A stretch of DNA of 64,000 nucleotides, taken from assembly GCA_028023455.1 (NCBI GenBank), contig JAQFVV010006221.1, forward strand, positions 5,561,011 to 5,625,010, read 5' to 3'. The notes under the pieces were generated by a model that had not been told where the DNA came from, did no database searches, and was given only the letters and a program-made list of their open reading frames with translations. Below, piece by piece: positions 12,055 through 23,996 of the stretch. The translations under genes and the position numbers were made by a program. This stretch comes from Epiperipatus broadwayi. Lineage: Eukaryota > Onychophora > Udeonychophora > Euonychophora > Peripatidae. Position 1 is the first letter of the stretch. Each line of letters starts with the position of its first letter.

Positions 12055-13185
12055 TTATTTCTTCATAAATTCTCTAGTCTCAGTAGAAATTTTATTCGTC
12101 AATTGCTGCTTTTTTCTACCAGCTATGTTTGTTGCAGTTTTTAAAAGTGTATCAGTTATTTTCATATTAATTTCATTCAAATCTGAATCATGTTCAAAAT
12201 CTCCTAACACTTGAAACCTATTTGTAAGTTCTAATTTAAATTCATTAGAATGTTTCTGAAGATTAGGAATATCAACTGTAAATATTGTTTTTCTTAATAA
12301 TTTTTGTCTCTCTAGTTTTACATTAACACGTAACTTACACCTTACTAATCGATGATCACTTCCTGTGTTAAATTTATTAAGAACATTACAATCTTGAAAT
12401 ATGTATTTTCTGTTAGTCAAAATATAATCCAATTCTGCTGTACCTTCATTTGGATGCTTCCATGTCCATTTCCTTTTAACATTTTTCTCAAAAAATGAAT
12501 TCATAATATAAAGTTCTTTTTCTGCAAACTCCACAAGTCTATGTTCTCTCTCATTTCTATTACCATAACCAAAATTCCCTACAGCAATTTCATCTTTCAT
12601 TTTTCTAACAATTCTAGCATTAAAGTCTCCCATAACAATTTTAAAATGTTATTTACTCTGATCAAAAGCCTTTTGTACATCCATATAAAAATCTTCTACT
12701 ACTTCATCACTATGAGAACTTGTTGGGGCATAAACTTGAATTATCTGCATTTGGTATCTGCTATTAAGTTGTATAACTAATCTTGCAACTTTGTCCGATA
12801 CACCATCAATCTCCACAATATTGTTCTTCCACTTTTTATTTATAATAACTCCTACTCCACTTGTATTTTCAATATGTGTGCCTTTATAATAGAGTATATG
12901 TCCACTTTTTAAATCAATTGTTTCTTCAACTTTTCTTTTAACTTCACAAAGTCCAATAATGTCCCAATTAATATAAGACAATTCTTCTAATTCTTGCAAT
13001 CTTCCTTCACTTGAAAGTGATCTGCAGTTGTAAGTACCTAAATAAAAAGTCATCATCAAATGGCAGCCTGTGTCTGCAATCAGGAGATTCTTAGCACGCT
13101 CCGCCTTTGGCCACCAACCACTGCCTTGGTTGGTGACTTTACAGCTTCCTGGGAATAAGGGCCATGCTTTATTTTTGTCTGTCAT
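12055..13185 (-). pseudogene. RTE-type endonuclease domain (one premature stop)
   Basis: The N-terminal part of the RTE polyprotein. The exonuclease/endonuclease/phosphatase fold motifs appear in order: LGTYNCRSL (Asn), DIIGLCEVKRK (catalytic Glu), VYAPTSSH, KIVMGDFNARI (Asp/Asn), ELDYILTN and TGSDHRLVRCKL (Asp-His pair). All key residues of the nicking endonuclease are therefore present. A TAA at 12646-12648, just before KIVMGDFNA, divides it into 13185-12649 and 12633-12055. The related RTE-type EN family nicks target DNA to prime reverse transcription. The RT follows downstream. Confidence 0.9.
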
Positions 13186-14998
13186 AATTGTATATATGTA
13201 TTGGAAAAATATTTATCATTTACACAAACATTCATTCTGCCTTATCAGGCACTGAGAAGAAAGACCATGGTGTCTCTTGATCTTAAACTCAGAGGTAAAA
13301 AGCCAATAAACTCACCAAGCTGGCTAATGCGTGTTGGTGAGCAGCCCGTCCATGTTTGTATACTATATGAATAATCACATAGTAATAACAGCTGCAATGA
13401 CAAGAGCGTATGGAGTGGACATTAGGAATTTGCCCTGCTCAGTTCCTTTAAGGCCTCCAAGAGGAATCAAAGGGTCTTTTTTCAGTTAATAGCAAACTCC
13501 TTTCTGCAGCCAAAAATATTATTACACTTATCAATTAAGGGATATAAAATCAGTTAAGGCTAACATGAGGTTGGATTAAGGCAAGAGTGCCCTATGTCAC
13601 TTATTTTGTTGTATTTGAATGAAATGTAGAAAGCAATAAAAAGACTAAAAAGAGGGGTAGAGATACCGTTAATAGTTCTCAAAAGAGTATATACTTTGTC
13701 GGGTCTTTTTTTGCGGATGATATATTTTTGTGTGCAGAAAGAAGAGAAGATATGGAAATTATGTTGAGGACATGTGCAAGGATGGGTAAAAAGATGCAGA
13801 ATAAATTTAGTGAAGAAAAATCAAATATAATCATGGTTAATACTGGGGAAAGAGAAGATGTAGAATTTTTATTGGGTGATATAAAGTTAAGTGTGGTGAA
13901 TAGATATAGGTATTTGGGAATCATCTTATGTAATCAAAAAAATTGCTTAGATGAATAAAAAAATTGGTAAATGAAGCAAAAGAAATGGTTTGGTAAAGAA
14001 ACTAACAGTATTTTCATATAATAAATATGATGTAGCCAGAATTGTATGGAAAAGAGTTGCAGTAGCAGGGTTAACATATGGTAATGATGCATTATGTGTT
14101 AGAAAAATTTTAGATTATTTAGAAAAAGTAAAAAAGAAAGTAGGAAATCATGCATTAGATGCAGAGATGTGGACAGCAAAAAAGGCAATTTAAGGAGAAA
14201 TAGGATGGAAAAGTTTTTATATGAGAGATGCAAAATGGTTGCAGTTTTTGGATAATAAAAAAATAGCCAAAATAGTGTTTAATTGGGTTTTGAGTAAAAG
14301 GCAGGTAACAAGATGGGTGAGAAAGGTAATAGTATGCAAAAGATTTGGATAAAGAATTTATATCAATATACTTGTATAAAAGGTGGGATGATTGTGTTAG
14401 GAGGATTGTTGAGTGTTATAGTGGTAAGGAATGGGATAAAAGAATAGAAGCATTTATAAAAAATAGGGAGTTGGAGAGATGGAGAACTAGTATGGAGAAT
14501 AAGAAGAGTTTAAATATATAGAAGTAAATGGAATATTGGATGCGAGTTAATTTATGATAATAGTAAGGAATGTAGTTTATTGTTCAAGGCTCGAATGAGA
14601 TGTTTAGTAATGAGAATATACATGTAAATAAAAAACTATGGGTGATTTAGTGTGCAAACTGTGTAAGAAAGGTATAGAAAATATTAGGCATCTGTTGATT
14701 GAATATAAATGCTTGAAAGCAGAAAGGGTACAGGTAATGAAGTTATGGGAGAATAGACATGAACAAAGTGACTATACAAAAAGTAAGTTATTCGTTTTTA
14801 TGTTGAGTTTGCGAAGAGAGAATGGGGATTTAGATGTAAAGGCCATAGAGTTGACAAAGATTATGTTGTGGAAATGGGATGGGGCAGAATATGGGAAGAC
14901 TTGACAGTGGGGAATGAAAAATAAAGTGGCTAACAGGTTTATCTGGGCATAATTGCTGAGATATTATTGACTTAGAATAAGAAGTGAAATACATCACA

Positions 14999-15102
14999 TC
15001 AATGGGGAATGGAAATTAAAGTGGCTAACAGGTTTATCTGGGCATAATTGATGAGATATTCTTGACTTTGTTTAAGGAGAACCCACAGAACATCACATGA
15101 TA
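14999..15102 (+). repeat. LINE 3' tail only, copy R2c
   Basis: Equivalent to 4233-4337. It has GGGGAATGGAAATTAAAGTG, then GGTTTATCTGGGCATAATTG and the GGAGAACCCACAGAACATCAC-type end. It supports block-wise duplication of the whole R_a-R_b-R_c arrangement. Confidence 0.8.
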
Positions 15103-16382
15103 TCAGCAGTTTAAATAATTAATCTGCGTAAGATTCACCTGTCAAAGATTTATCCAGGACGAAGTGTTAAACAAAAACAGTCACTTAAAGTAATGGATTG
15201 TCAGTAGGTAAAAGTTTCAAGTTTAATTGTTTTCATTTTTCTGCAAAAAAGCAATAATTAATTACATACATTTACTAATAATAAGTAGTTGGATAGATTT
15301 GTGGACAACTGAAAAAAGTTTTATGATTGCAATGCAACAAAGTAAACATTTACTTTCAATTATGAGACATTAGTTTGTTAATTAAAATAGCACATTATTT
15401 GTATGGGTGTATGGTGGCTTGGGTGCAAGAGATATGTCGTTAAGTTTATAAATAGATTCAAAAGAGTGTAAAATCAGTTATAAATTGTAAATACACACAA
15501 TACATGAATTAAAATTAAATTTTTTTATTAAATAAAAAACAATATTTTTTATTAAATAAAAAACAATAATAGTACAATGTAAGCATAAACACATATTTTA
15601 GTAAATAAAACAAAAGATTTCAAAACTTAAAACAACTATTTAAAATATTATACTATTTATAAGTGAAGTCCTACTAATGATGTAAAATAAATTCTCTCAA
15701 TAGGGTTTTGACTTCTTATAATAACAAGGTAAATGATTTGCAAATCCAAACAATATCAACGAATGTTGAATAAATTTGTGGCTATTCAGTTTAGATGAGA
15801 CAATTTCTTTTAATACAAAGTATTAAATGTTTGTCGCTGCAGGAAAATCTAATGCATTTTTTTTAAAGTAAAGATTTATAAATATTCTGGGTTATCAGAA
15901 ATCTATGCCAAATCTTTGCGCTGCTCAAAGAAACACTTTTAATCACTAAGGTCGAAGCTTAGGGATTTCAGGAAAAGCAAATTTTAGTGATTGTTTCATT
16001 AGTCAGTAGAAAAAAGTAGAAAAACTCCAATAGTGCTTCTAACACCATCTCGAGCATGGTTATGTGATGATGGTACACATTCTGTCTACCGTTTAAATCC
16101 ATCGTAAAAATAAATGTCTTAATACTGTAAAAATGTCCAAATTCTGATATTTAAGTCTACAAATTAAGTATAGGATTAATTAAATCCTTTAGTGTCTTGA
16201 TCGGTAAAAGTGACTCAATTCAGGATAAGGAATATAAAAGTCTCTCTTTTGTGATAAAACCGAATTTCTTTAGTCACCATATTGATATAAATACAGCTGA
16301 ATTATAAAGTGATTTTTCTTAATTGGCATTAATATCATAATGAATAATATTATACTCTTCACATCTCTTTGCAGAATGCTGG

Positions 16383-16577
16383 TTACTTAAGTAGGACAAT
16401 GCTCTCAAGTGGAGGGCCATGAATATCGAACCCAAACTCTGAATCAGAGACACAAAAGAAAACAGAGTAATCTTCAGCAAAGGTATTTACCTTTCGGAAA
16501 TGATGTTGTCTGGAATCAATGCTAAAAATGGAAACCGGCAAACTAAACAAGCGCCAGAAAACCCACACACAGAACAA
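16383..16577 (-). other. Unrecognised minus-strand reading frame in U2 (possible decayed exon)
   Basis: Counterpart of 5558-5866. Here the open frame reads FRKVNTFAEDYSVFFCVSD and ends PPLESIVLLK before a TAA. A donor-like GAAAG/GTAAATA occurs just before NTFAED. The frame differs from U1 because of a one-base change in length. No function is recognised. Confidence 0.3.
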
Positions 16578-16667
16578 AACAACAGAAGAAACACATCTTA
16601 CAAGCTATAAAAGCTACAAGAGAGCTCAATAAAATTGCAGCTTGTTTTTGAGCTAAGAAAATAGCTA

Positions 16668-16675
16668 TGACGTCA
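16668..16675. promoter_or_regulatory. CRE/ATF palindrome TGACGTCA in U2
   Basis: The same site as in U1 and U3. Here the 3' flank has changed to CACAAT, but the 8 bp core is intact. Confidence 0.35.
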
Positions 16676-16999
16676 CAATATATATCTCTTTATTATTTAA
16701 TAAAACAGTTACAATTTTATTTATTCTATCTTTTTATAGTCTTAAATAAAGCATTATTTTTACAATTTTTTAATATATTTATTAATAATGAAGTATAAGT
16801 AAAAAATATGTATGTTTGCTTTGACAAAAAAAATGTTATTCGTACATCAAGATATTATATCAACTAATAGTTTTTATTAAAAATAAACAGCGGTTCAAAT
16901 TGTTTTATAAAGAATTCTCTTAGATTATGCATATATATTCAACAGCTTTCTTTTTTTGTTTTATGCGGTAAATAGTTTTAGTCTTTGGTCATTTCATAG

Positions 17000-17683
17000 T
17001 GTGATGTACTTGATTTAATGTTCTTTACGAGAAACAACCAAATACATTTAATTCAAGTAACGATTACTCTTTTGCATAAAATTAAGATATCCCACTTAAC
17101 AGATAAAAGATTTTATTAGTATGAAAAATAACAATCATTTATAAACAGAATTATCATTAGTTCTACTAGCGCCTGTAAGGCTTACAAAAATAATAATAAG
17201 ACAGGTATAGTCTGTATAATTACCTTAGGTCTGTCTTTAGTTCATTCAGACCCGAATATCTGGTTCTCCTCCCATCGTTGGTCCTGTTCTGAATTCACGC
17301 TACAGTTAAGTCTCTCAGAAAATCAGGACTCACACAGACCTGTCTTTTTTTGCTAGATTATATCTACTTTTAGTTCTATTGTTTATTCCTTATCAATTTT
17401 TAATCACTAAGTTATTCTGGGATTATTTCTGCACTAATTAATTAAATTGTTCTTTACATTTCTATTCCTTCGTTTAATTAATTATTTATTCAGATCTTCC
17501 ATCTTGTTTTACACCTTGCTTTTTATAAAATATATATATGAAAAACCATTTGCAATTTCTAATTCTCGTTTTTATTAAATCCACCAGTTTACTTTTACCT
17601 GTAAATATTTAACACTTTTAACTTCTGGAGTACACACAGTTTCAAACGTATTTTCTTAATATTAATCGTACTACAACTTAACA
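17000..17683. mobile_element. Candidate solo LTR (684 bp) private to U2
   Basis: U1 and U3 read CATTTCATAGACTATTTG without interruption. U2 has 684 bp inserted between CATAG (16995-16999) and CATAC (17684-17688), a 5 bp target-site duplication with one mismatch. The insert begins TGTGATGTAC and ends CTTAACA, the TG...CA ends expected of a retroviral-type LTR. Its base composition differs from the unit (a GC-richer stretch lies near 17,270-17,340). It has no coding sequence and no second LTR. A non-autonomous DNA element is the alternative, but the ends show no matching inverted repeats. Confidence 0.65.
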
Positions 17684-18330
17684 CATACACTATTTGTATT
17701 TGAGTTTCTTATCATTAACGTTAATAATTCGTAGATTTTACAATGGACTGACGATTCTAATAATAGAGCAAAAAAAAAAATCCTAAAAGAAATATATACA
17801 ATAAATAATGTATTACATATAAGTTTTAAGATAAACAACTAGATACATTTATATATTTGTCATACCTTGATTCTTAATCCTGATTATTTGATGACTGGTA
17901 ATGCTGGCTTAAATTTATTGAGGCTCATTTTATTTCTGTGTGACAATTATCTAATTTTTGGAGGATTAGATTGATGTTGCTTAATTGATAAATACATACA
18001 GCTAATTGGATATATTCTTTATACGTGATGCACTCTCTCTAAAAAGCACATGATAGGTGGCAGCACTGCAGTCTCATCTCTGAAATGTGCCTGTTATGTT
18101 TTTTTCCGCATATTCGTGGAGGTTTTGGAGTCTGCCTCATCTGATTCTGCATATTTGTTTGATTTTTGATATTCAAATTACATGGAGTTATTGAAGAATT
18201 AGAGATCGTAGCACTTATGAACATGCATATATTCACCCCCCAAAAAACAACGTTATTGTCAATGTTAATGTCGGTTTCAGAATCATAGCATTATTGAAAC
18301 TCTGTGATTTTTGCCAGTTGTTGATCTTAC

Positions 18331-19947
18331 CTGGTTTCTTTTTCTTATTTTGAAAGTGATTTTGCTCAATGAAACTGGCATATTTGATGGTTTTCTTGAT
18401 TGATTGCACTAAATGTGAGAATGACTGAAAATGAATTTTTACTTAGTACATGATTCCATTACAAAAAGTAGATCTCAAGTGAGTGTTAACTTTCAATCTT
18501 ATTGGGCTACTCTCAATGTTGTTAACAGAAACATAATGTTCATTGTTTTTTGCAGCTAAGCATTGGTTCTGGTATATGTCAATGATATAGTAAACATCAT
18601 ATGCATTTTGAATTGTCCTCATTGTTTACAAAATAGGTTGATGATTGATTCTCTTGCTTTGATTTGATAAATGTCTTGATGCATACTTTTCACTATGTAA
18701 CCATATTTGCAACAACTCAAGTATTGTAATTTTGATATGTTCATGTAACAGTCTTGAAAGGTAGTTTTTTTCTTTCAAAGTGTAGGCAAAGACAGTTGAT
18801 GCTAAAATGCCACAATATTTACGCAATTATTTCAATGACTTCTGCTGTCATTGCATTTGCTTTGAACTATGATTTTGTGTATTTATATTAAATATGTGGA
18901 CTGGTGTTTATCACATTTATGAACCTTTTTGTCATAACTTCTCAGAATTGTCTCTTGATGGCTCTAGTGCTATATCCTTGTTTATGATATTTTAAAAGCT
19001 TAAACTTTCTTGATTGGCAAACCATAACTCATCTCTGACAGAATTGTTTTTGATGTCTCAAATGGATTGCACTCATAGAAAAACATTGTCATGCAAGATC
19101 CTGACTCATATGAAGTCTTGTATTTACAATCTCCTAAATCAACATGTAACACTTCCATAAAATTAAAGCTTGGTTGAAGCAATTTGATATTTTGATATAA
19201 ATTGGTATTGAATAAGTACATGTTTATTGAATGCCAAATATTCTTTTGTAAGGTCCATTAAGTCAGTGTAGATTTTGTTTTTCCAAAATGTATACTGTTT
19301 TACATTAACTGAATTTAGCAGCAACTTAGGCAATATGATTGATCATTTTTGATAAACCATACCTCCATGTAATTTTCAAATCAATGTTTAGAATTGTGAA
19401 AAGGTTCTGTTGTGAAGCCAAAATTTTCAAAATTGGAAAGCAATGGTTGGTTTGAAAGCTGAACCAGGTTGATCTGCAACTTTCCCTATGATAATATAAA
19501 CTGGTTGTGGCAGTAGAATTGGCAATAATTTGTTTGAATATTTGCTGGTTGCCACAAAATTTGTGAAAATTGTTGTGCATTAATGTTGGTCGAAAATTCG
19601 AATGATTAGGCTATTTTTACAAAAAAAGAAAAAAATAGAAGCTAGCACTGAAAAACTGCAGTTGAACTTAGATCTCAGTAATAAATGTTCTCATCGAAGT
19701 TTTTGGTGAACAATAGTTAGTGTTGATAGTTTATAGCCCAGTCTGAATATTTTTCATGTTTGACATGCACAATTCATCAAACATTTACCTTACCACCCAA
19801 TTGATTGGCTATTATTTATTTCTTGGAGAATTAGATTGAATTTATGTATGGTGACAAATATATGCAGCCAGACTGAATTATCTTTAACATTGAAAATTCT
19901 AGCTCTAGAAAAAGGTGATAGGTTGCAAGACTGCCATAGTAAATTAG
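18331..19947 (-). pseudogene. Minus-strand gene-like segments in U2 (unidentified, decayed)
   Basis: The same blocks as in U1: a splice-bordered segment at 18331-18423 (donor CCAG/GTAAGATC), 18626-18826 (reading ILASTVFAYTLKEKNYLSRL), 19000-19221 (HVDLGDCKYKTSYESGSC) and 19326-19580. The last is read here in a different frame from U1, evidence of frameshift decay. The junction-proximal block ends at a donor-like GGTAAG/GTAAATG at about 19,794. The product is unknown. Confidence 0.3.
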
Positions 19948-21494
19948 TAAACATTATTAAGAAATTATATGAAAATAATTATTATACTTACCAATTAGGG
20001 GATATAGAATCAGTTAAAATTAACAATGGGGTGGGATTAAGGCAAGGATGCCCTATGTCTCCTATTTTGTTTTTGTTGTATTTGAGTGAAATGGAGAAAG
20101 CAATAGAAAGACTAAAAAGAGGGGTAGAGATACTGTTAATAGGTGTCAAGGGAGTATATACTTTGTCAGATCTTTTTTTTGCAGATGATATCTTTTTGTG
20201 TGCAGAAAGAAGAGAAGATATGGAAATTATGTTGAGGACATGTGCAAGGGTGGGTAAAGAGATGGGGATTAAATTTAGTGAAGAAAAATCAAATATAATG
20301 ATGGTTAATACTGGGGGAAATGATGTAGAATTTTTATTGGGGGATATAAAGTTAAGTGTGGTGGATAGATATTGGTATTTGGGAATCATCTTATGTAATC
20401 AGGAAAATTGCTTGGATGAATGGGAGAAAAAATTGGTAAATGAAGCAAAGAAAAGAAAGGGTTTGGTAAAGAAACTAACAGTATTTTCATATAATAAATA
20501 TGATGTAGCCAGAATTGTATGGAAGGGAGTTGCAGTAGCAGGGTTAACATATGGTAATGATGCATTATGTGTTAGTAAAAGGGTTTTAGATTATTTAGAG
20601 AAAGTACAAAGGGAAGTAGGAAGACATGCATTAGATGCAGAGATGTGGACAGCAAAGGAGGCAATTCAAGGAGAAATGGGATGGTCAAGTTTTTATATGA
20701 GAGATGAAAATGGAAAAGGTTGCAGTTTATGGATAGTAAAAGAATAGCCAAAATAGTGTTTAATTGGGTTATGAGTAAAGGGCAGGTAACAAGATGGGTG
20801 AGAAAGGTAATGTGGTATGCAAAAGATTTGGATAAAGAATTTATATCAGTATACTTGTATAAAAGGTGGGATGATTGTGTTAGGAGGATTGTTGAGTGTT
20901 ATAGTGGTAAGGAGTGGGATAAAAGAATAGAAGCATTAATAAAAAATAAAGAGTTGGAGAGATGGAGAACTAGTATGGAGAATAAGAAGAGTTTAAATAT
21001 ATATAGAAGTAAATGGAATATTGGATGCAAGTTAATTTGTGATAATAGTAAAGAAAGTATTTTATTGTTTAAGGCTCCAACGAGATATTTAGAAACAAGA
21101 GAATATACATGTAAATGGAAAACTATGGGTGATTTAGTGTGCAAATTGTGTAAGGAAGGTATAGAAAATATTAGGCATCTGTTGATTGAATGTAAATGCT
21201 TGAAAGCAGAAAGGGTACAGATAATGAAGTTATGGGAGAATAGGTATGAACAAAGTGACTATACAGAAAGTGAGTTATTAGTTTTTATGCTGGTTTTGCA
21301 AAAAGATAAGGGGCCTTTAGATATAAAGGCCATAGAGTTGACAAAGATTATGTTGTGGAAATGGGATGGGGCAGAATATGGGACGACTTAGAGTGGGGAA
21401 TGGAAAATAAAGTAACTAACAGGTTTATCTGGGCATAATTGCTGAGATATTCTTGACTTCGTTTAAGGAGAAGCCACAGTACATCACATCACAT
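19948..21494 (+). pseudogene. CR1-like LINE 3' half, copy R3 (best-preserved RT)
   Basis: The least decayed array copy. Frame 1 (19836-20747) starts in U2 sequence and enters the LINE at KLVNIIKKLYENN. It then keeps GVGLRQGCPMSPILFLLYLS, the catalytic FADDIFLCAERRED (near 20,180), GIKFSEEKSNIMM and YLGIILCNQ. A deletion of about 20 bases near 20,715 shifts to frame 2 (20720-21391). Frame 2 holds the C-terminal domain with the C-X2-C-X8-H-X4-C knuckle (CKLCKEGIENIRHLLIEC) and ends after WKWDGAEYG. The tail ends CACATCACATCA. RT palm N-terminus and endonuclease are absent. Confidence 0.88.
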
Positions 21495-22754
21495 CAGCGA
21501 TTTAAATAATTAATCTGCGTGAGATTCACCTGTCAAAGATTTATCTAGGATGAAATGTTAAACAAAAACAATAATCACCTAAACTATTCGACTGTCAGTA
21601 GGTAAGAGTTTAAAGTTTGATTTTCTTCATTTTTCTGCAAAAAAGCAATAATTAATTAGATCTATTTACTAATAATAAGTAGTTGGATAGATGTGTGGAC
21701 TACTGAAAAAAGTTTTATGATTGCAACGCAACAAAGTAAACATTTACTTTCAAGTATGAGACATATTAGTTTGTTAATTAAAATAGCACATTCTTTGTAT
21801 GGGTGCGTGGTAGCTTGTGTATGAGAGATATGTTGTTAAGTTTATAAATACGTTCAAAAGAGTGTAAAATCAGTTATAAATTGTAAATACACACAATACA
21901 TGAATTAAAAAAATTTTTTTATTAAATAAAAAACAATAATAGTATAATGTAAGTATAACAAAGCCAAAACTCTCCATACTTCAGTGCTAGTATAAGAGAT
22001 TGTGATCATGTGATGAATGAATGTAAGTATAAACACGTTTTTTAATAAATAAAAGAATAATAGATTTCAAAAGTTAAAACAACTATTTAAAATATTATAC
22101 TATTTACAAGTGTAGTCCTACTAATGATGTAAAATAAATTCTCTCAGTAAGGTTTTGACTTTTTACAATAACAAGATTAATGATTTGCAAATCCAACCAG
22201 TATCAACGAATGTTGAATAAATTTGTGACTCTTCAGTTTAGATTAGACAACTTCTTTTAATACAAAATATTAAATGGTTGTTGCTGCAGGAAAATCTAAT
22301 ATTTTCTTTTTTAAGTGAAGATTTATAAATATTCTGGGTTATCAGGAATCTAAGCCAAATCTATGCGCTGCTCAAAGAAAGCGCTTTTAATCACTAAGGT
22401 CGAAGCTTAAGGATTTCAGGAAAAGCAAATTTTAGTGATTACTTCATTAGTCAGTATAAAAAAGTAGAAAAACTCCAATAGTGCTTTTAAAACTATCTCG
22501 TGCTTGGTTATGTGATGATGGTACACATTCTGTCTACCGTTCAAATCCATCGTGAAAATAATTGTCTTAATACTGTAAAAGTGTCCCAATTATGATATTT
22601 AAGTCTACAAATTAGGTATAAGATTAAGCGTCATGATCGGTAAAAGTGACTCAATTCATGATAAGTAATATGAAAGTCTCTCTTTTGTGATAAAACCAAA
22701 TTTCTTTAGTCGCCATATTGATATAAATACAGGTGACTTATAAACTGATTTTTC

Positions 22755-23030
22755 TTAATTGGCATTAATATCATAATAAATATTATTATACTCTTCATAA
22801 CTCTTTGCAAAATGCTGTTTACTTAAGTAGTACAATGCTCTCAAGCGGAGGGTCCACGATATCGAACACAAACTCCGGATCAGAGACACAAAAGAAAACA
22901 GAGTAATCTTCAGCAAAGATATCTGCCTTTCGCAAATGATTTTGTCCGGAATTAATGGTGAAAACGGAAACCGGCAAACCAAACAAGCGCCAGAAAATCC
23001 GCACACAGAACAAAACAACAGAAGAAACAC
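22755..23030 (-). other. Unrecognised minus-strand reading frames in U3 (possible decayed exon)
   Basis: Two overlapping frames are open here. One (22819-23013) reads AEDYSVFFCVSDPEFVFDIV and ends PPLESIVLLK; the other is the U1-type frame. The first has the more protein-like composition, but the donor-like GGTAAAT of U2 is GGCAGAT here. No family was recognised. Confidence 0.3.
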
Positions 23031-23094
23031 ATCTTACAAGCTTTAAGAGAGCGCAATAAAATTGCAGCTTTTTTTTGAGCTAAGAAAATAGCTA

Positions 23095-23102
23095 TGACGT
23101 CA
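23095..23102. promoter_or_regulatory. CRE/ATF palindrome TGACGTCA in U3
   Basis: Third conserved instance, in GCTATGACGTCATAAT as in U1, upstream of the recurrent minus-strand frame. Confidence 0.35.
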
Positions 23103-23996
23103 TAATATATATCTCTTTATTATTTAATAAAACAATTACAATTTTATTTATTCTATATTTTTATAGTCTTAAATAAAGCATTACTTTTACAATTTTTTAA
23201 TACATTATTAATAATTAAGTATAATTAAAAAATATATATGTTTGCTTTGACAGAAAAAAATGTTATTTGTACATCAACTAATAGTTTTAATTAAAAATAG
23301 ACAGTGGTCCAAATTGCTTTAAAAAGATTTCTCTTGGATTATACATATATATTAACAGCTTCCTTTTATGTTTTAAGCGGTAAATAGTTTTAGTCTTTGG
23401 TTATTTCATAGACTATTTGTAATTGAGTTTCATATCATTAACATTAATAATTCGTAGATTTTCAATGGAATGACGATTCCTAATAATAGAGCAAAAAAAA
23501 AGAAATCCTAAAAGAAATCTACACAATAAAGAATGCATTATATATAAGTTATAAGATAAACATCTAAATACATTTATATATTTGACATACCTTGATTCTT
23601 CATTCTGATTATTTGATAACTGGTAATGCTGGTTAAATTTATTGGGGCTCATTTTATTTCTGTGTGACTATTATCTATTTTTTGGAGGATTAGATCGATT
23701 TTGATTAATTGATAAATACATACAGCTAATGGGACATATTCTTTATGCGTGATGGCAATGTCTCTAAAAAAACACATAGATGGAGGTTTTGGAGTCTGCT
23801 TCATTTGATTCTGCATATTTGTTTGATTTTTGATATTCAAATTACATCGAGTTATTGAAGAATTAGAGATTGTAGCACTTATGAACATGCAATATATTTA
23901 CCCCCAAAAAACAACGTTATTGTCAATGTTAATATCGGTTTCAGAATCATAGCATTATTGAAGATCTTTGAGACTTTTGTCGGTTGTTGATCTTAC

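Larger units (their letters stand above)
10223..13512 (-). mobile_element. Near full-length RTE-type LINE inserted in R2b
   Basis: On the minus strand this element has a short 5' region (13,500-13,190), an apurinic-type endonuclease, a reverse transcriptase, and a 3' end of repeated GAT triplets (10222-10240), typical of RTE-clade LINEs. The flanks repeat an imperfect AAAATAATTATT (about 10211-10222) and AAAATATTATT (about 13513-13523), interpreted as the target-site duplication. Neighbouring units lack it. The reading frame is broken in a few places, so it is probably immobile. A 5'-truncated relative lies at 53187-53541. Confidence 0.9.
10191..14998 (+). pseudogene. CR1-like LINE 3' half, copy R2b, split by an RTE insertion
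   Basis: Matches R1b. Only its first ~30 bases (10191-10222, KKLYENN region) lie left of a 3.3 kb RTE-type insertion; the rest resumes at about 13513. The right part keeps FADDIFLCAERREDME (13710-13750), the SVVNRYRYLGIIL block and a CCHC knuckle (VCKLCKKGIENIRHLLIE, 14647-14700). Open pieces are 13728-13958, 13990-14193 and 14638-14904. The interrupted copy shows that the RTE arrived after the LINE copy. Confidence 0.83.
15103..19947 (-). repeat. Tandem unit copy U2 (complete, with a 684 bp insertion)
   Basis: A third copy of the array unit. Its 4845 bp become about 4.16 kb once the 684 bp insertion and its 5 bp duplication are removed, matching U1 and U3. It runs from the post-tail CAGCAGTTTAAATAATTAATC to the AGTAAATTAGT junction with R3. 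Confidence 0.85.

Noticed and set aside
11812-13255. Plus-strand frames over the RTE (11587-11790, 11812-12024, 11936-12214, 12541-12780, 13070-13255).
   Set aside because: They are hydrophobic, Phe/Ser-rich antisense shadows of the minus-strand endonuclease and RT.
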